Positions 26,273 through 34,461 of a stretch of 64,000 bases of DNA are shown here, piece by piece. Numbering within the stretch: the first letter of the stretch is position 1; each line of letters begins with the position of its first letter. The stretch comes from Deltaproteobacteria bacterium (lineage in GTDB: Bacteria > Myxococcota_A > Polyangia > Haliangiales > Haliangiaceae). The notes below the pieces were generated by a model that saw only the letters and a list, made by a program, of their open reading frames with translations, was not told where the DNA came from and searched no databases. The stretch lies in NCBI GenBank assembly GCA_025353585.1, contig JANXOM010000013.1, forward strand, positions 1-64,000, written 5' to 3'. The position numbers and the translations under genes are program-made.

Positions 26273-26312
26273 TCTCGGCCCCTTGGCCGGGGACGGAGTC
26301 AAAGTTGTCAAG
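26224..26312. repeat. REP-like element: paired 24-bp repeats around two small hairpins
   Basis: Two 24-bp direct repeats, 26224-26247 and 26289-26312, differ at one base and start 65 bp apart. Between them are GGGGTC-TCAT-GACCCC (26251-26266) and CGGCC-CCTT-GGCCG (26276-26289, sharing a base with the second repeat). The 13 bases beginning at 26224 also occur on the minus strand near the hairpin at position 1. The stop codon of the upstream gene and the start codon of the downstream gene both lie inside the element. Confidence 0.8.
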
Positions 26313-26969
26313 CTCGCTGTGCTCGCGCTCGTCGCCGGCTGCGGGGCCTCCGCCATCGAGCCATCCGCGCCGCGCGCCCTGCCGGCGCACACGACGGCGA
26401 TGGTGGATGCGAGCCCCAAGGAGCGGCGACGGCTCGTGCCGCCCGAGGTGTATCTGCGCGCGTACCTGACCTGGTTCGGCGGGCTCGCGCCGCTCGACGT
26501 GCAGGCGCGCGCGCGCGGGCGCGGCATGTTCGACGCCTGGGACGACTACCTCGCCGCGCTCGGCCTGCCCGACTATCGCGCCGATCTCCCGCGCGCCGCG
26601 CAGAGCAACACGCTGATGCTCGCGACCCTCGGGCGGCTCGGCGAGGCGCTGTGCTCGCGGGCGGTCGAGCACGACTTGCACGGCAAGCCGCCGGCGGTGA
26701 CCGCGCGGGTCGTGTTCGCGTTCGAGGTCACGCCCGCCGAGCCGACCGACCCGGAGCTCGCCGCGCGCATCGACGTCCTCCACCGCACGTTCCTCGGCTA
26801 CCCGCTTGCCCTCGCGCCGCCCGCGCGCGCGTCGAAGCTCGAGGCGCTCTACCGCGCCGTCGTCGCGCACCACGCCGGCGTGAAGAAGCCCGTCCTGTCG
26901 CCGGCCGAGACCGGCTGGGTGGCGGTGTGCTCGGCGTTGGTTCAACATCCAGAAGCGGAGCTCTACTGA
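26259..26969 (+). CDS. Lipoprotein of the DUF1549/DUF1501 module
   Basis: A 236-residue lipoprotein. The first 18 codons (MTPNDLGPLAGDGVKVVK) are encoded by the repeat element; the hydrophobic LAVLALVAGC lipobox follows. No other in-frame start leaves a usable signal peptide, so the element appears to supply the charged n-region. The mature part is mostly helical and ends in LSPAETGWVAVCSALVQHPEAELY, resembling the C-terminus of planctomycete DUF1553-like proteins, so it may complement the preceding gene. It overlaps the upstream gene by 14 bp and the next by 1 bp (TGATG). Confidence 0.75.
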   Translation: MTPNDLGPLAGDGVKVVKLAVLALVAGCGASAIEPSAPRALPAHTTAMVDASPKERRRLVPPEVYLRAYLTWFGGLAPLDVQARARGRGMFDAWDDYLAALGLPDYRADLPRAAQSNTLMLATLGRLGEALCSRAVEHDLHGKPPAVTARVVFAFEVTPAEPTDPELAARIDVLHRTFLGYPLALAPPARASKLEALYRAVVAHHAGVKKPVLSPAETGWVAVCSALVQHPEAELY

Positions 26970-28303
26970 TGACCCTGCGCAGGCGCGATCTGGTTCGCTG
27001 GCTCGGTGCAGGCGCGGCCCTCGCCGCGCTGCCGCGCCCGCTCTACGCCGCCGCCGCCGCGCCGAGCGAGTACTTCATCTTCATCCACGCCGCGGGCGGC
27101 TGGGACGTCACGCTGTGGGCCGATCCGCGCGTCGAGAAGCGCGGGCTCGTCGATCCGGCCTCGACGGAGAACACCGAGATCGCGCCGCTCACGCGCTGGA
27201 AGTCGGCGACGCTCGACGGCGACACGCAGACCTTCGCCCCGCTGACGGCGAGCGACAGCAAGCTCGTGCTCGGCCCCGGCATCGGCGATCTGTGGGACGT
27301 GCGCAGCCGCCTGACCGTGATCAACGGCCTCGCGATGAACACCGTCAGCCACCCCGACGGCACGGCGTTCTGCGCGACGGGTCGCCACCTCGCGGGCGGG
27401 CGCTCGCCGGCCTCGTCGATCGACGTCGCGCTCGCGAACGAGCTCGGCACCGAGCAGCTCCTGCCCGCCGTGGCGGTGCAATTCCCGTCGGCGTTCGTCG
27501 GCGATCGCCTCGACCGGCGCGCCGTGCCGCTGCGCGTGTCGTCGGCGGCGACCATCGCGAAGTCACTCTCGCGCGGCACCGGCTACCTCGACGTCACCGA
27601 CCGCGACGCCATCACCGCGCTCCTCTCGGGCGAGGCGCGCGAGCTCGCCACGCGCGTCACGTTCCCCGAGACGTTCGCGCGCGTCGCGGCGCAGGAAGAT
27701 GCGCTGCCGCGGCTCCTCGGCGACGAGCTCGCGCAGGCGTTCACGCAGAAGGCGCTCCAGGCCGCGCACCCGCGCTTCGACTACAAGGCGCGCTTCCAGG
27801 CGCAGGGCGCGCTGTCGGCGGCGTTCGCCGTCGAGGCGATCAAGCGCGACCTCGTGCGCTGCGTCGGCTTCGCGCTCGGCGGCCTCGACACGCACAACCA
27901 GAACTACAAGCAGCACGCGCACACGCAGCAGGAGCTGTTCGGCGTGATCGCGACGCTCGTCGCCGAGCTCGATGCCACGCCGCACCCCACGCGCCACGCC
28001 GCGAAGCTCGCCGACCACACGCACATCCTCGTGTTCAGCGACTTCTGTCGCACCCCGCAGATCAACCTCGCCGGCGGCCGCGACCACTACCCGAATAACT
28101 CGATGCTCGTCATCTCGCCGAAGTTCCGCGGCGGCCAGAGCTTCGGCGCGACCGACGTCGAGCAGGTGCTGCCGGCCGACGTGGCCTCGCTCGGGCGCCC
28201 GCTCGCCCCGCCGGACGTGCTCGCGACGTTCCTGCACGCGTTCGGCATCGAGCCGCGGACGTACCTGCGCGACGGCGACGTGATCCCCGAGATGCTCGTG
28301 TGA
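26969..28303 (+). CDS. Tat-exported DUF1501 protein
   Basis: A 444-residue protein with a twin-arginine signal (LRRRDLVRWLGAGAALAALPRPLYA). DUF1501 features include FIHAAGGWDVTLWADPR, SHPDGTAFCATGRHLAG, VGFALGGLDTHNQNYKQH, HILVFSDFCRTPQINLAGGRDHYPNNSMLVISPKFRGG and the late LAPPDVLATFLHAFGI. DUF1501 proteins belong to the alkaline phosphatase/sulfatase-like superfamily and are usually encoded beside DUF1549/DUF1588 proteins, as here. Tat export suggests a folded, metal-containing product. Its ATG overlaps the previous TGA by 1 bp, and its stop overlaps the next GTG by 4 bp. Confidence 0.88.
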   Translation: MTLRRRDLVRWLGAGAALAALPRPLYAAAAAPSEYFIFIHAAGGWDVTLWADPRVEKRGLVDPASTENTEIAPLTRWKSATLDGDTQTFAPLTASDSKLVLGPGIGDLWDVRSRLTVINGLAMNTVSHPDGTAFCATGRHLAGGRSPASSIDVALANELGTEQLLPAVAVQFPSAFVGDRLDRRAVPLRVSSAATIAKSLSRGTGYLDVTDRDAITALLSGEARELATRVTFPETFARVAAQEDALPRLLGDELAQAFTQKALQAAHPRFDYKARFQAQGALSAAFAVEAIKRDLVRCVGFALGGLDTHNQNYKQHAHTQQELFGVIATLVAELDATPHPTRHAAKLADHTHILVFSDFCRTPQINLAGGRDHYPNNSMLVISPKFRGGQSFGATDVEQVLPADVASLGRPLAPPDVLATFLHAFGIEPRTYLRDGDVIPEMLV

Positions 28304-29412
28304 ACCGGCGGCTGCTCCTCGTCCTCGCGCTCGCCGGCTGTCATCCCGCCGCGCCGCTCGCCCCGCAGGCCCTGACCACGGTGACCACGCTCGACACGCG
28401 CCGGGTCGTCGGCGTCGTCGAGCTCGATGGCAACACCTACATCTTCGACGACGGCGGCGTGAGCGTCCTGCGCGCGGGGGCCGTGGTCGCGCGCGATGAC
28501 TTCGGGCCCGCCGCGCCGCCGTCGACGATCGCCGCGCCCACTGGGGACGGGCGCTGGGTGATGAGCGCGCTCCGCCGCGTGACGACGGAGGGCGACAGCG
28601 CGCTCGTCGAGCCGGAGCGCTTCGGCCTGGCTCCGGACGCGACGTGGAGCGGCGTGTACGGCGCGGGCGAGACGACGGTCGCGACGTCGGCGCACGCGCT
28701 CGCGGTGGCCACCGATGGCCACCACGTGGCGCTGTATCCGCATGTGACCGCGACCGAGGTCGCCGTCGCGCGCGGGCGCGTGGCGCTGGCCGGCGTGGAC
28801 CACGTGGACGTCTGGGATCTCGCTGCCGGCACGTCGCGCGCGTATCCGACCGGGCCCGCCCATGTCGCGTTCGTCGATGCAGACAGCGCGCACCCGCGCC
28901 TCGCGGTGTGGACGCCGACGCGGCTCGTGCTCGAGGGCGCGGATGGCGCGCTGCACCCGGTCGCGGTGCCGGGGCCGATCGCGAGCGCGGTGACGTCCGG
29001 CGCGCGGCTCTGGGTGCTGGCGGCCGGGCACGTCGCGTACCTCGACCGCGACGCGCACGCGCTGCGGCAAACCGCGGTGGATGCGGCTCGGGCCGAGCGC
29101 CTGTTCGGGTCGCCCGTCGGTGACGTGTGGGTCGCGAGCGGCGGCCACCTGGCGCGCTACGCGCTGGGCGTGCCCGGCGGGCCCGACCCGACCTGGGTCG
29201 CCCAGATCGCGCCCGTCTTCGCGCGCGTGTGCGCGAAGTGCCACCTGCCCGACGGCAGCGCCGGGGTCGACCTATCGACGGCGGCGGCGTGGCGGACCGA
29301 GCGCCTCGCCATCGACCAGCGCGTGCTCCTCGACCGGAGCATGCCGCCCGCCGGCACCGACCTCTCCGACGGGGACCGCGCCGCGATCGCCGCGTGGGTC
29401 GGCCGGAAGTAG
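28300..29412 (+). CDS. Beta-propeller lipoprotein with C-terminal cytochrome c-like domain
   Basis: A 370-residue lipoprotein (LLLVLALAGC). Residues about 30-300 contain repeated blade-like strands (YIFDDGGVSVLRAGAV, HVALYPHVTATEVAVA, HVDVWDLAAG). The C-terminal 70 residues have ARVCAKCHLPDGSAGVDLST and RSMPPAGTDLSDGDRAAIAAWV, a planctomycete-type cytochrome c domain with a CxxCH heme site and a Met that could be the distal ligand. The GTG start overlaps the DUF1501 stop (GTGA). It may pass electrons for the module; the donor and acceptor are unknown. Confidence 0.82.
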   Translation: MNRRLLLVLALAGCHPAAPLAPQALTTVTTLDTRRVVGVVELDGNTYIFDDGGVSVLRAGAVVARDDFGPAAPPSTIAAPTGDGRWVMSALRRVTTEGDSALVEPERFGLAPDATWSGVYGAGETTVATSAHALAVATDGHHVALYPHVTATEVAVARGRVALAGVDHVDVWDLAAGTSRAYPTGPAHVAFVDADSAHPRLAVWTPTRLVLEGADGALHPVAVPGPIASAVTSGARLWVLAAGHVAYLDRDAHALRQTAVDAARAERLFGSPVGDVWVASGGHLARYALGVPGGPDPTWVAQIAPVFARVCAKCHLPDGSAGVDLSTAAAWRTERLAIDQRVLLDRSMPPAGTDLSDGDRAAIAAWVGRK

Positions 29413-29495
29413 CCCGACATCGTCGGCCTCGCCGTCGTCGTCGTCGAACCCGCGGACGGGCGGCTTCGGCTTGCACCTGGACTTCGGCATCTCCA

Positions 29496-29509
29496 GCTCG
29501 AATTCGAGC
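29496..29509. promoter_or_regulatory. Perfect 14-bp palindrome upstream of argC, candidate ArgR site
   Basis: GCTCGAATTCGAGC lies 62 bp before argC. Its centre, TCGAATTCGA, is loosely like an ARG box (TGAAT...ATTCA half-sites), and the operon encodes its own ArgR. The match to the consensus is weak. Confidence 0.35.
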
Positions 29510-29528
29510 ACGAACTCCGTCCGGCGGC

Positions 29529-29558
29529 TTGACGCGGCGCGCCGCGATCGCGGATACA
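29529..29558 (+). promoter_or_regulatory. Candidate sigma-70 promoter of the arginine operon
   Basis: TTGACG (29529-29534) and GATACA (29553-29558) are separated by 18 bp and lie 13 nt before the argC ATG, giving a very short leader of about 6 nt. Confidence 0.35.
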
Positions 29559-29571
29559 GGGGTGCATAGTC

Positions 29572-30678
29572 ATGCAGCCACGGATCGGCATCTTCGGCGC
29601 GTCGGGGTACGCGGGCCTCGAGCTCACGCGCCTCCTCGCGGGCCATCCCGGCGTGCAGCTCGCGTTCGCCGCGAGCGAGCGCCACGTGGGCACCAGCGTC
29701 GCGGACCTCGCCGGCGTCGACGGGGCGACCGGCAAGCTGACGTACGTGTCGTTCGAGGCCGCCCGCGCCGCCGCGAAGACCTGCGCCGCCGTCCTCCTCG
29801 CCACGCCGGCCGAGATCTCGCTGGCGCTCGCGACCGAGCTCGGCGAGGCCGGCGTCGGCGTCATCGATCTCAGCGGCGCGTTCCGCATCGGCGACGCGGC
29901 CGCATACACCGCGGCGTATGGTCATGCAGCGCCGCCAAGCGCCCTCCAGCGCACCGCCGTGTACGGCCTGACCGAGCTGCACCGGGCCGCGCTCCGCGGC
30001 GCGAAGCTCGTCGCCAACCCCGGCTGCTACGCGACCGCCGCGACCCTGCCGCTCGTCCCGCTCTTGCGCGCGGGCCTCGTCACGACCGACAGCATCGTCA
30101 TCGACGCGGTCTCGGGCGCCTCCGGGGCGGGCCGCCGCGCGAGCGAGGACTACTCGCTCGTGGAGCTGCACGACAACGTGCGGGCCTACAAGGTCCTCAC
30201 CCACCAGCACCGCCCCGAGATCGCGCAGTCGCTGGCGGCCGCCGCCGGCGGGCCCGTCGACGGGGACGGCCGCGCCGGCCCCGGCAGCGCCGCCGAAGGG
30301 CGGTGCGGTTTGATCGACGTGACCTTCGTCCCCAAGCTGCTCCCGATCCCGCGCGGCATCCTCGCGACCATCACGACGCGCCTCGCCCGCGCGGCCTATG
30401 CCGCCGAGCTCACCCGCGTCCTGCGCGCCGCGTACGAGGGCGAGCCGTTCGTGCGCGTCTTCGACCGCGTCGAGGACGTCGACCTCCACCGCGTCATCGG
30501 CACGAACCTGTGCGCCATCGCCGTCGCGTGCGAGCCGCGCGCCGGCGGCCGTGTTGTCCTCGTGTCCGCCCTCGACAACCTCGTGAAGGGCGCGGCCGGC
30601 CAGGCCGTGCAGAACCTGAACCTCATGCTCCAGCTCGACGAGACGGCCGGCCTCTCCGCCGCGCGCAGGTTCCACTGA
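29572..30678 (+). CDS. argC: N-acetyl-gamma-glutamyl-phosphate reductase
   Basis: A 368-residue enzyme of arginine synthesis that reduces N-acetylglutamyl phosphate to the semialdehyde with NADPH. IGIFGASGYAGLELTRLL is the Rossmann loop, NPGCYATA carries the catalytic Cys, SGASGAGR and HQHRPEI supply further active-site residues, and DNLVKGAAGQAVQNLN is a family hallmark. The segment GGPVDGDGRAGPGSAAEGR (about 224-242) is a low-complexity insertion relative to typical ArgCs. It is the first gene of the arginine operon, 13 bp before the argJB gene. Confidence 0.95.
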   Translation: MQPRIGIFGASGYAGLELTRLLAGHPGVQLAFAASERHVGTSVADLAGVDGATGKLTYVSFEAARAAAKTCAAVLLATPAEISLALATELGEAGVGVIDLSGAFRIGDAAAYTAAYGHAAPPSALQRTAVYGLTELHRAALRGAKLVANPGCYATAATLPLVPLLRAGLVTTDSIVIDAVSGASGAGRRASEDYSLVELHDNVRAYKVLTHQHRPEIAQSLAAAAGGPVDGDGRAGPGSAAEGRCGLIDVTFVPKLLPIPRGILATITTRLARAAYAAELTRVLRAAYEGEPFVRVFDRVEDVDLHRVIGTNLCAIAVACEPRAGGRVVLVSALDNLVKGAAGQAVQNLNLMLQLDETAGLSAARRFH

Positions 30679-30691
30679 TGAAGACTTCACG

Positions 30692-32776
30692 ATGAAGAAC
30701 GCACGCGGGTTCCAGTTCTCTGGCGTCGCGGCCGGCCTCAAGCCCAAGCGCAAGGACGTCGCGCTCGTATACTCGCAGCTCCCGTGCGTCTGCGCGGGCC
30801 TCGTCACGCGCAACGCCGCGCGCGCCGCCCCGTGCATCGACGCCGCCGCGCGCCTCCCCGCGACCGGGATCCACGCGCTCGTCATCAACTCCGGCAACGC
30901 GAACGCGCTCACCGGCAGCGCCGGCCTCGAGGCCGTGGCCGCGGTGCACGCCGCCGTCGCCTCCGCGCTCGCCATCGCCCCGACCGCCGTCCTCTCCGCG
31001 TCGACAGGCGTCATCGGCGTCCGCCTCGCCGTCGAGAAGATCGTCGCCTGCGCGCCACAGCTCGTCTCGAACCTGCGCGCCGAGCCCGACGCCGCGGCCG
31101 AGGCGATCATGACGACCGACACGCGCGTGAAGATGGCGTCGCGCACGCTGCTCGCGCACGGCACCGAGATCACGATCGCCGCGTTCTGCAAGGGCAGCGG
31201 CATGATCGCGCCGCAGCTCGCCACGATGATCGCCGCCATCACAACCGACGCCGCCATCGCGCTCCCCGCGCTGCAGCAGGCGCTCGCCGCCGCGTCCGAC
31301 GTCACGTTCAACCGGCTCACCGTCGACAACGACATGTCGACGAACGACGCCGCGTTCGCCCTCGCGAACGGCGCGGCCGGCAACCCGCCGATCGAGCTCG
31401 GCGATGCCGCCTACCCCGCGTTCGCCGACGCGCTGCGCAGCCTGTGCGAGGAGCTCGCGCGCGAGATCGCGTTCGACGGCGAGGGCGCGACGAAGCGCCT
31501 CGAGGTCACCGTGTCGGGCGCGCCGACCGAGGCCGCCGCCGCCGACATCGCGCGCGCCATCGCCGGCAGCTCGCTCGTGAAGGCCGCGATCTTCGGCGCC
31601 GATCCGAACTGGGGCCGCATCCTCGCCACCGTCGGCGCGCGCGTCGGCAGCCAGGGCTTCGCCATCAACCCGTACCGGGCGAGCGTCGCGATCCAGCGCG
31701 TCCCCGTCTACGCCGGCGGCCCAGTCGAGCATGACAAGATGGTCCTCAAGGCGCGGATGCGGGAGCCCGACGTGGCGATCGACGTCGCGTGCGCGGCCGG
31801 AAACGCCACCGCCACCGCGTGGGGCTGCGACCTCAGCTACGACTACGTCAAGATCAACGCCGATTACTCGTCGATGATCGTCGAGCGCGCCGAGGGCGGC
31901 GTCGGCACGGACAACCGGCTGACCAACTACAGCCCCGCGTTCAAGATGTCGCTCCTCGTCGAGGCGCTCGGCTACATGAGCCACTTCAAGGGCCAGCGCT
32001 GCGTCGTCAAGTACGGCGGCGCGGCGATGACGAAGGACACGCTGAAGCGCTCGTTCTGCGAGGACATCCTGCTCCTCCGCAGCGTGGGCCTCGTGCCGAT
32101 CGTCGTGCACGGCGGCGGCCCCGACATCACGCGCGCCCTCGACAAGCTGGGCTCCGTCCCGCAGTTCATCGACGGCCAGCGCGTCACCGACGCCGCCGAT
32201 CTCAAGGTCGTCGAGATGGTGCTGACCGGCTCCATCAACGCCGAGCTCGTCACGCTCCTCAACCGCAAGGGCGGCCACGCCGTCGGCCTCTCCGGCAAGG
32301 ACGCGGCGCTTCTCCGCGCGAAGAAGCTCGTCCGCAGCGACGGCCGCGACCTCGGGCAGGTCGGCGAGCTCGTCGAGGTCAACGCCTCGCTCGTCGAGCT
32401 CATGCTCTCGCAGGGGTACGTGCCTGTCATCTCGCCGGTCGGCCTCGGCGAGGAGGGCCAGAGCTGGAACCTCAACGCGGACGTCGTCGCGGCCGGCATC
32501 GCCGCCGCGCTCAAGGCGAACAAGCTCATCTATCTGTCCGACGTCGCCGGGATCCTCGACGCGCAGGGCGAGCTCATCTCCGAGCTGACGCGCGCGCAGC
32601 TCGCGGAGACCACCTTCACGGGCGGCATGGCGGTGAAGACGGAGTCGATCCTGCGCGCGCTCGACGGCGGCGTCGAGGCGGTGCACGTCATCGACGGGCG
32701 CACGCCGCACAGCGTGATCGCGGAGCTGTTCACCGACCGCGGCGTGGGCACCGTGATCCGGACGGAGGCGCGGTGA
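30692..32776 (+). CDS. argJB: ArgJ-ArgB fusion: glutamate N-acetyltransferase and acetylglutamate kinase
   Basis: A 694-residue fusion. Residues 1 to about 395 are ArgJ, which moves acetyl from acetylornithine to glutamate. They include LVINSGNANALTG, KGSGMIAPQLATM with the self-cleavage nucleophile Thr178, FNRLTVDNDMSTND, AIFGADPNWGRI and the usual ArgJ C-terminus LSYDYVKINADY. After a linker of about 20 residues, about 418-694 is ArgB: CVVKYGGAAM, VVHGGGPDI, VGLSGKDAALL, NLNADVVAAGIAAAL and TGGMAVKTESIL. No stop or frameshift separates the halves. ArgJ self-cleaves to work, so the ArgB half may stay attached to the beta chain. Its stop overlaps the argR GTG by 4 bp. Confidence 0.95.
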   Translation: MKNARGFQFSGVAAGLKPKRKDVALVYSQLPCVCAGLVTRNAARAAPCIDAAARLPATGIHALVINSGNANALTGSAGLEAVAAVHAAVASALAIAPTAVLSASTGVIGVRLAVEKIVACAPQLVSNLRAEPDAAAEAIMTTDTRVKMASRTLLAHGTEITIAAFCKGSGMIAPQLATMIAAITTDAAIALPALQQALAAASDVTFNRLTVDNDMSTNDAAFALANGAAGNPPIELGDAAYPAFADALRSLCEELAREIAFDGEGATKRLEVTVSGAPTEAAAADIARAIAGSSLVKAAIFGADPNWGRILATVGARVGSQGFAINPYRASVAIQRVPVYAGGPVEHDKMVLKARMREPDVAIDVACAAGNATATAWGCDLSYDYVKINADYSSMIVERAEGGVGTDNRLTNYSPAFKMSLLVEALGYMSHFKGQRCVVKYGGAAMTKDTLKRSFCEDILLLRSVGLVPIVVHGGGPDITRALDKLGSVPQFIDGQRVTDAADLKVVEMVLTGSINAELVTLLNRKGGHAVGLSGKDAALLRAKKLVRSDGRDLGQVGELVEVNASLVELMLSQGYVPVISPVGLGEEGQSWNLNADVVAAGIAAALKANKLIYLSDVAGILDAQGELISELTRAQLAETTFTGGMAVKTESILRALDGGVEAVHVIDGRTPHSVIAELFTDRGVGTVIRTEAR

Positions 32777-33240
32777 CCGTCGACGCCGTCTCCGAGGCCC
32801 GCCGCCAGACGCTGCGCGCCCTCCTCCGCCGCGAGAAGATCGGCACGCAGCACGAGCTCGCGCGCCGCCTCGCCCGCGAGGGCTACGACGTCACGCAGGC
32901 CACGCTCTCGCGCGATCTCGCGCGCATCGAGGCGCGGCGCACGGCGCTCCCCGGCGGCGGCACCGTGTACGAGTTGCCCGACGGCCTCTCCCCCGCCGCG
33001 CCCGATGACCTCGGCGCGCTCCGCCACCTGGTGTTCGCGGTCGACCACAACGGCGCGCTGGTGGTCGTCACGACCACGGCGGGTGCGGCCTCCGCCGTCG
33101 CGCTCGGCATCGATCGCGCGCGCCTCCCCGCCGTCCTCGGCACCATCGCCGGTGACGACACCATCTTCGTCGCGCCCGCTCGCAAGAGCACGGCCGCGGC
33201 GCTGGCCAAGCAACTGCAGTCCCTCTGGAGCAAACGATGA
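32773..33240 (+). CDS. argR: Arginine repressor ArgR
   Basis: A 155-residue regulator. The N-terminal winged helix has IGTQHELARRLAREGYDVTQATLSRDLARIEA, where the Ser-Arg pair is the DNA-recognition signature, and the C-terminal oligomerisation and arginine-binding domain ends in LGTIAGDDTIFVAP. It starts at GTG 32773, overlapping argJB, and its stop overlaps the argG ATG (ATGA). Being inside the operon it probably controls, it should autoregulate; the palindrome at 29496 is a candidate site. Confidence 0.93.
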   Translation: MTVDAVSEARRQTLRALLRREKIGTQHELARRLAREGYDVTQATLSRDLARIEARRTALPGGGTVYELPDGLSPAAPDDLGALRHLVFAVDHNGALVVVTTTAGAASAVALGIDRARLPAVLGTIAGDDTIFVAPARKSTAAALAKQLQSLWSKR

Positions 33241-34457
33241 CGACGCGCGACAAAGTGGTCCTTGCGTATTCCGGCGGCCTCGACACCTCGGTGCTCGTCC
33301 GCGTTCTCTCGAACGACTACGGCTACGACGTGGTCGCGTGCCACATCGACGTGGGCGAGGCCCGCGACCCCGAGTACATCGTGACGCGCGCGAAGAAGGC
33401 GGGCGCCGTCGCCGTCGAGTTCGTGCCCGCGCAGGACGAGTTCGCGAAGGACTTCTGCTTCCCCGCGCTCCAGGCGAACGCGCTGTACCAGGGCGTGTAC
33501 CCGCTGTCGGCCGCGCTCTCGCGCCCGCTCATCAGCCGCCACCTCGTCGCCGCCGCGCGCAAGCACGGCGCCTCGGCCGTCGCCCACGGCTCGACCGGCA
33601 AGGGCAACGACCAGGTCCGCTTCGACCTCGCCGTGCAGGGCCTCGCGCCGGACCTCAAGGTCGTGGCGCCGCAGCGCGAGAAGAACATGACGCGCGACGA
33701 CGCCATCGCGTACGCCGCCCAGCACGACATCGACATCCCGGTCACGGCGAAGAAGCCGTTCTCGGTCGACGAGAACATCTGGGGGCGATCGATCGAGGGC
33801 GGCGTGCTCGAGGATCCGAACCAGGAGCCGCCCGAGGACGCGTTCGCGTGGACGAAGTCGTGGAAGGACGCGCCGAACGAGCCGCGCCACGTCGTCGTGA
33901 AGTTCGAGAAGGGCCTCCCGGTCGCGCTCGATGGCCGCGCGCTCGGCCCGGCCGCGCTGATCAAGGCGATCGGCGCCATCGCCGGCGAGCACGGCGTCGG
34001 CCGCATCGATCTGATGGAAGATCGCATGGTCGGCATCAAGAGCCGCGAGAACTACGAGTGCCCGGCCGCGATCTCGCTGATCACGGCGCACCGGGACCTC
34101 GAGCGCTTCACCACGCTCGGCGCCAGCCAGCGCGTGAAGCAGATGCTCGACCAGAAGTACGCCGAGCTCATCTACGAGGGCTTCTGGTTCTCGCCGTACC
34201 GCGACGCGCTGCAGGCGTTCAACGACGTGCACGACCAGTACACGACGGGCGAGGTCACGCTGCGCATGTTCAAGGGCAGCGTCGTGGCCGTCGGCCGCAC
34301 GAGCGCATATGGCCTGTATAACCATGCACTCTCGACGTACGGCGCCGGCGATGCGTTCGACCACCGCGCCGCCGAGGGCTTCATCAAGCTGACGGGCCTG
34401 CAGCTGCAGCTCCACGCGCGCATGCACTCGACTCCCGCGGGCCCGGGCGCCAAGTAA
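33237..34457 (+). CDS. argG: Argininosuccinate synthase
   Basis: A 406-residue enzyme joining citrulline and aspartate with ATP to form argininosuccinate. It has the PP-loop LAYSGGLDTSVL, AHGSTGKGNDQVRF, SVDENIWGRSIEGG (typical of the common bacterial class) and MVGIKSRENYECPAA. Length fits type I ArgG (about 400). It is coupled to argR through a 4-bp overlap, and argH begins 4 bp downstream. Confidence 0.97.
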   Translation: MTTRDKVVLAYSGGLDTSVLVRVLSNDYGYDVVACHIDVGEARDPEYIVTRAKKAGAVAVEFVPAQDEFAKDFCFPALQANALYQGVYPLSAALSRPLISRHLVAAARKHGASAVAHGSTGKGNDQVRFDLAVQGLAPDLKVVAPQREKNMTRDDAIAYAAQHDIDIPVTAKKPFSVDENIWGRSIEGGVLEDPNQEPPEDAFAWTKSWKDAPNEPRHVVVKFEKGLPVALDGRALGPAALIKAIGAIAGEHGVGRIDLMEDRMVGIKSRENYECPAAISLITAHRDLERFTTLGASQRVKQMLDQKYAELIYEGFWFSPYRDALQAFNDVHDQYTTGEVTLRMFKGSVVAVGRTSAYGLYNHALSTYGAGDAFDHRAAEGFIKLTGLQLQLHARMHSTPAGPGAK

Positions 34458-34461
34458 CCCG

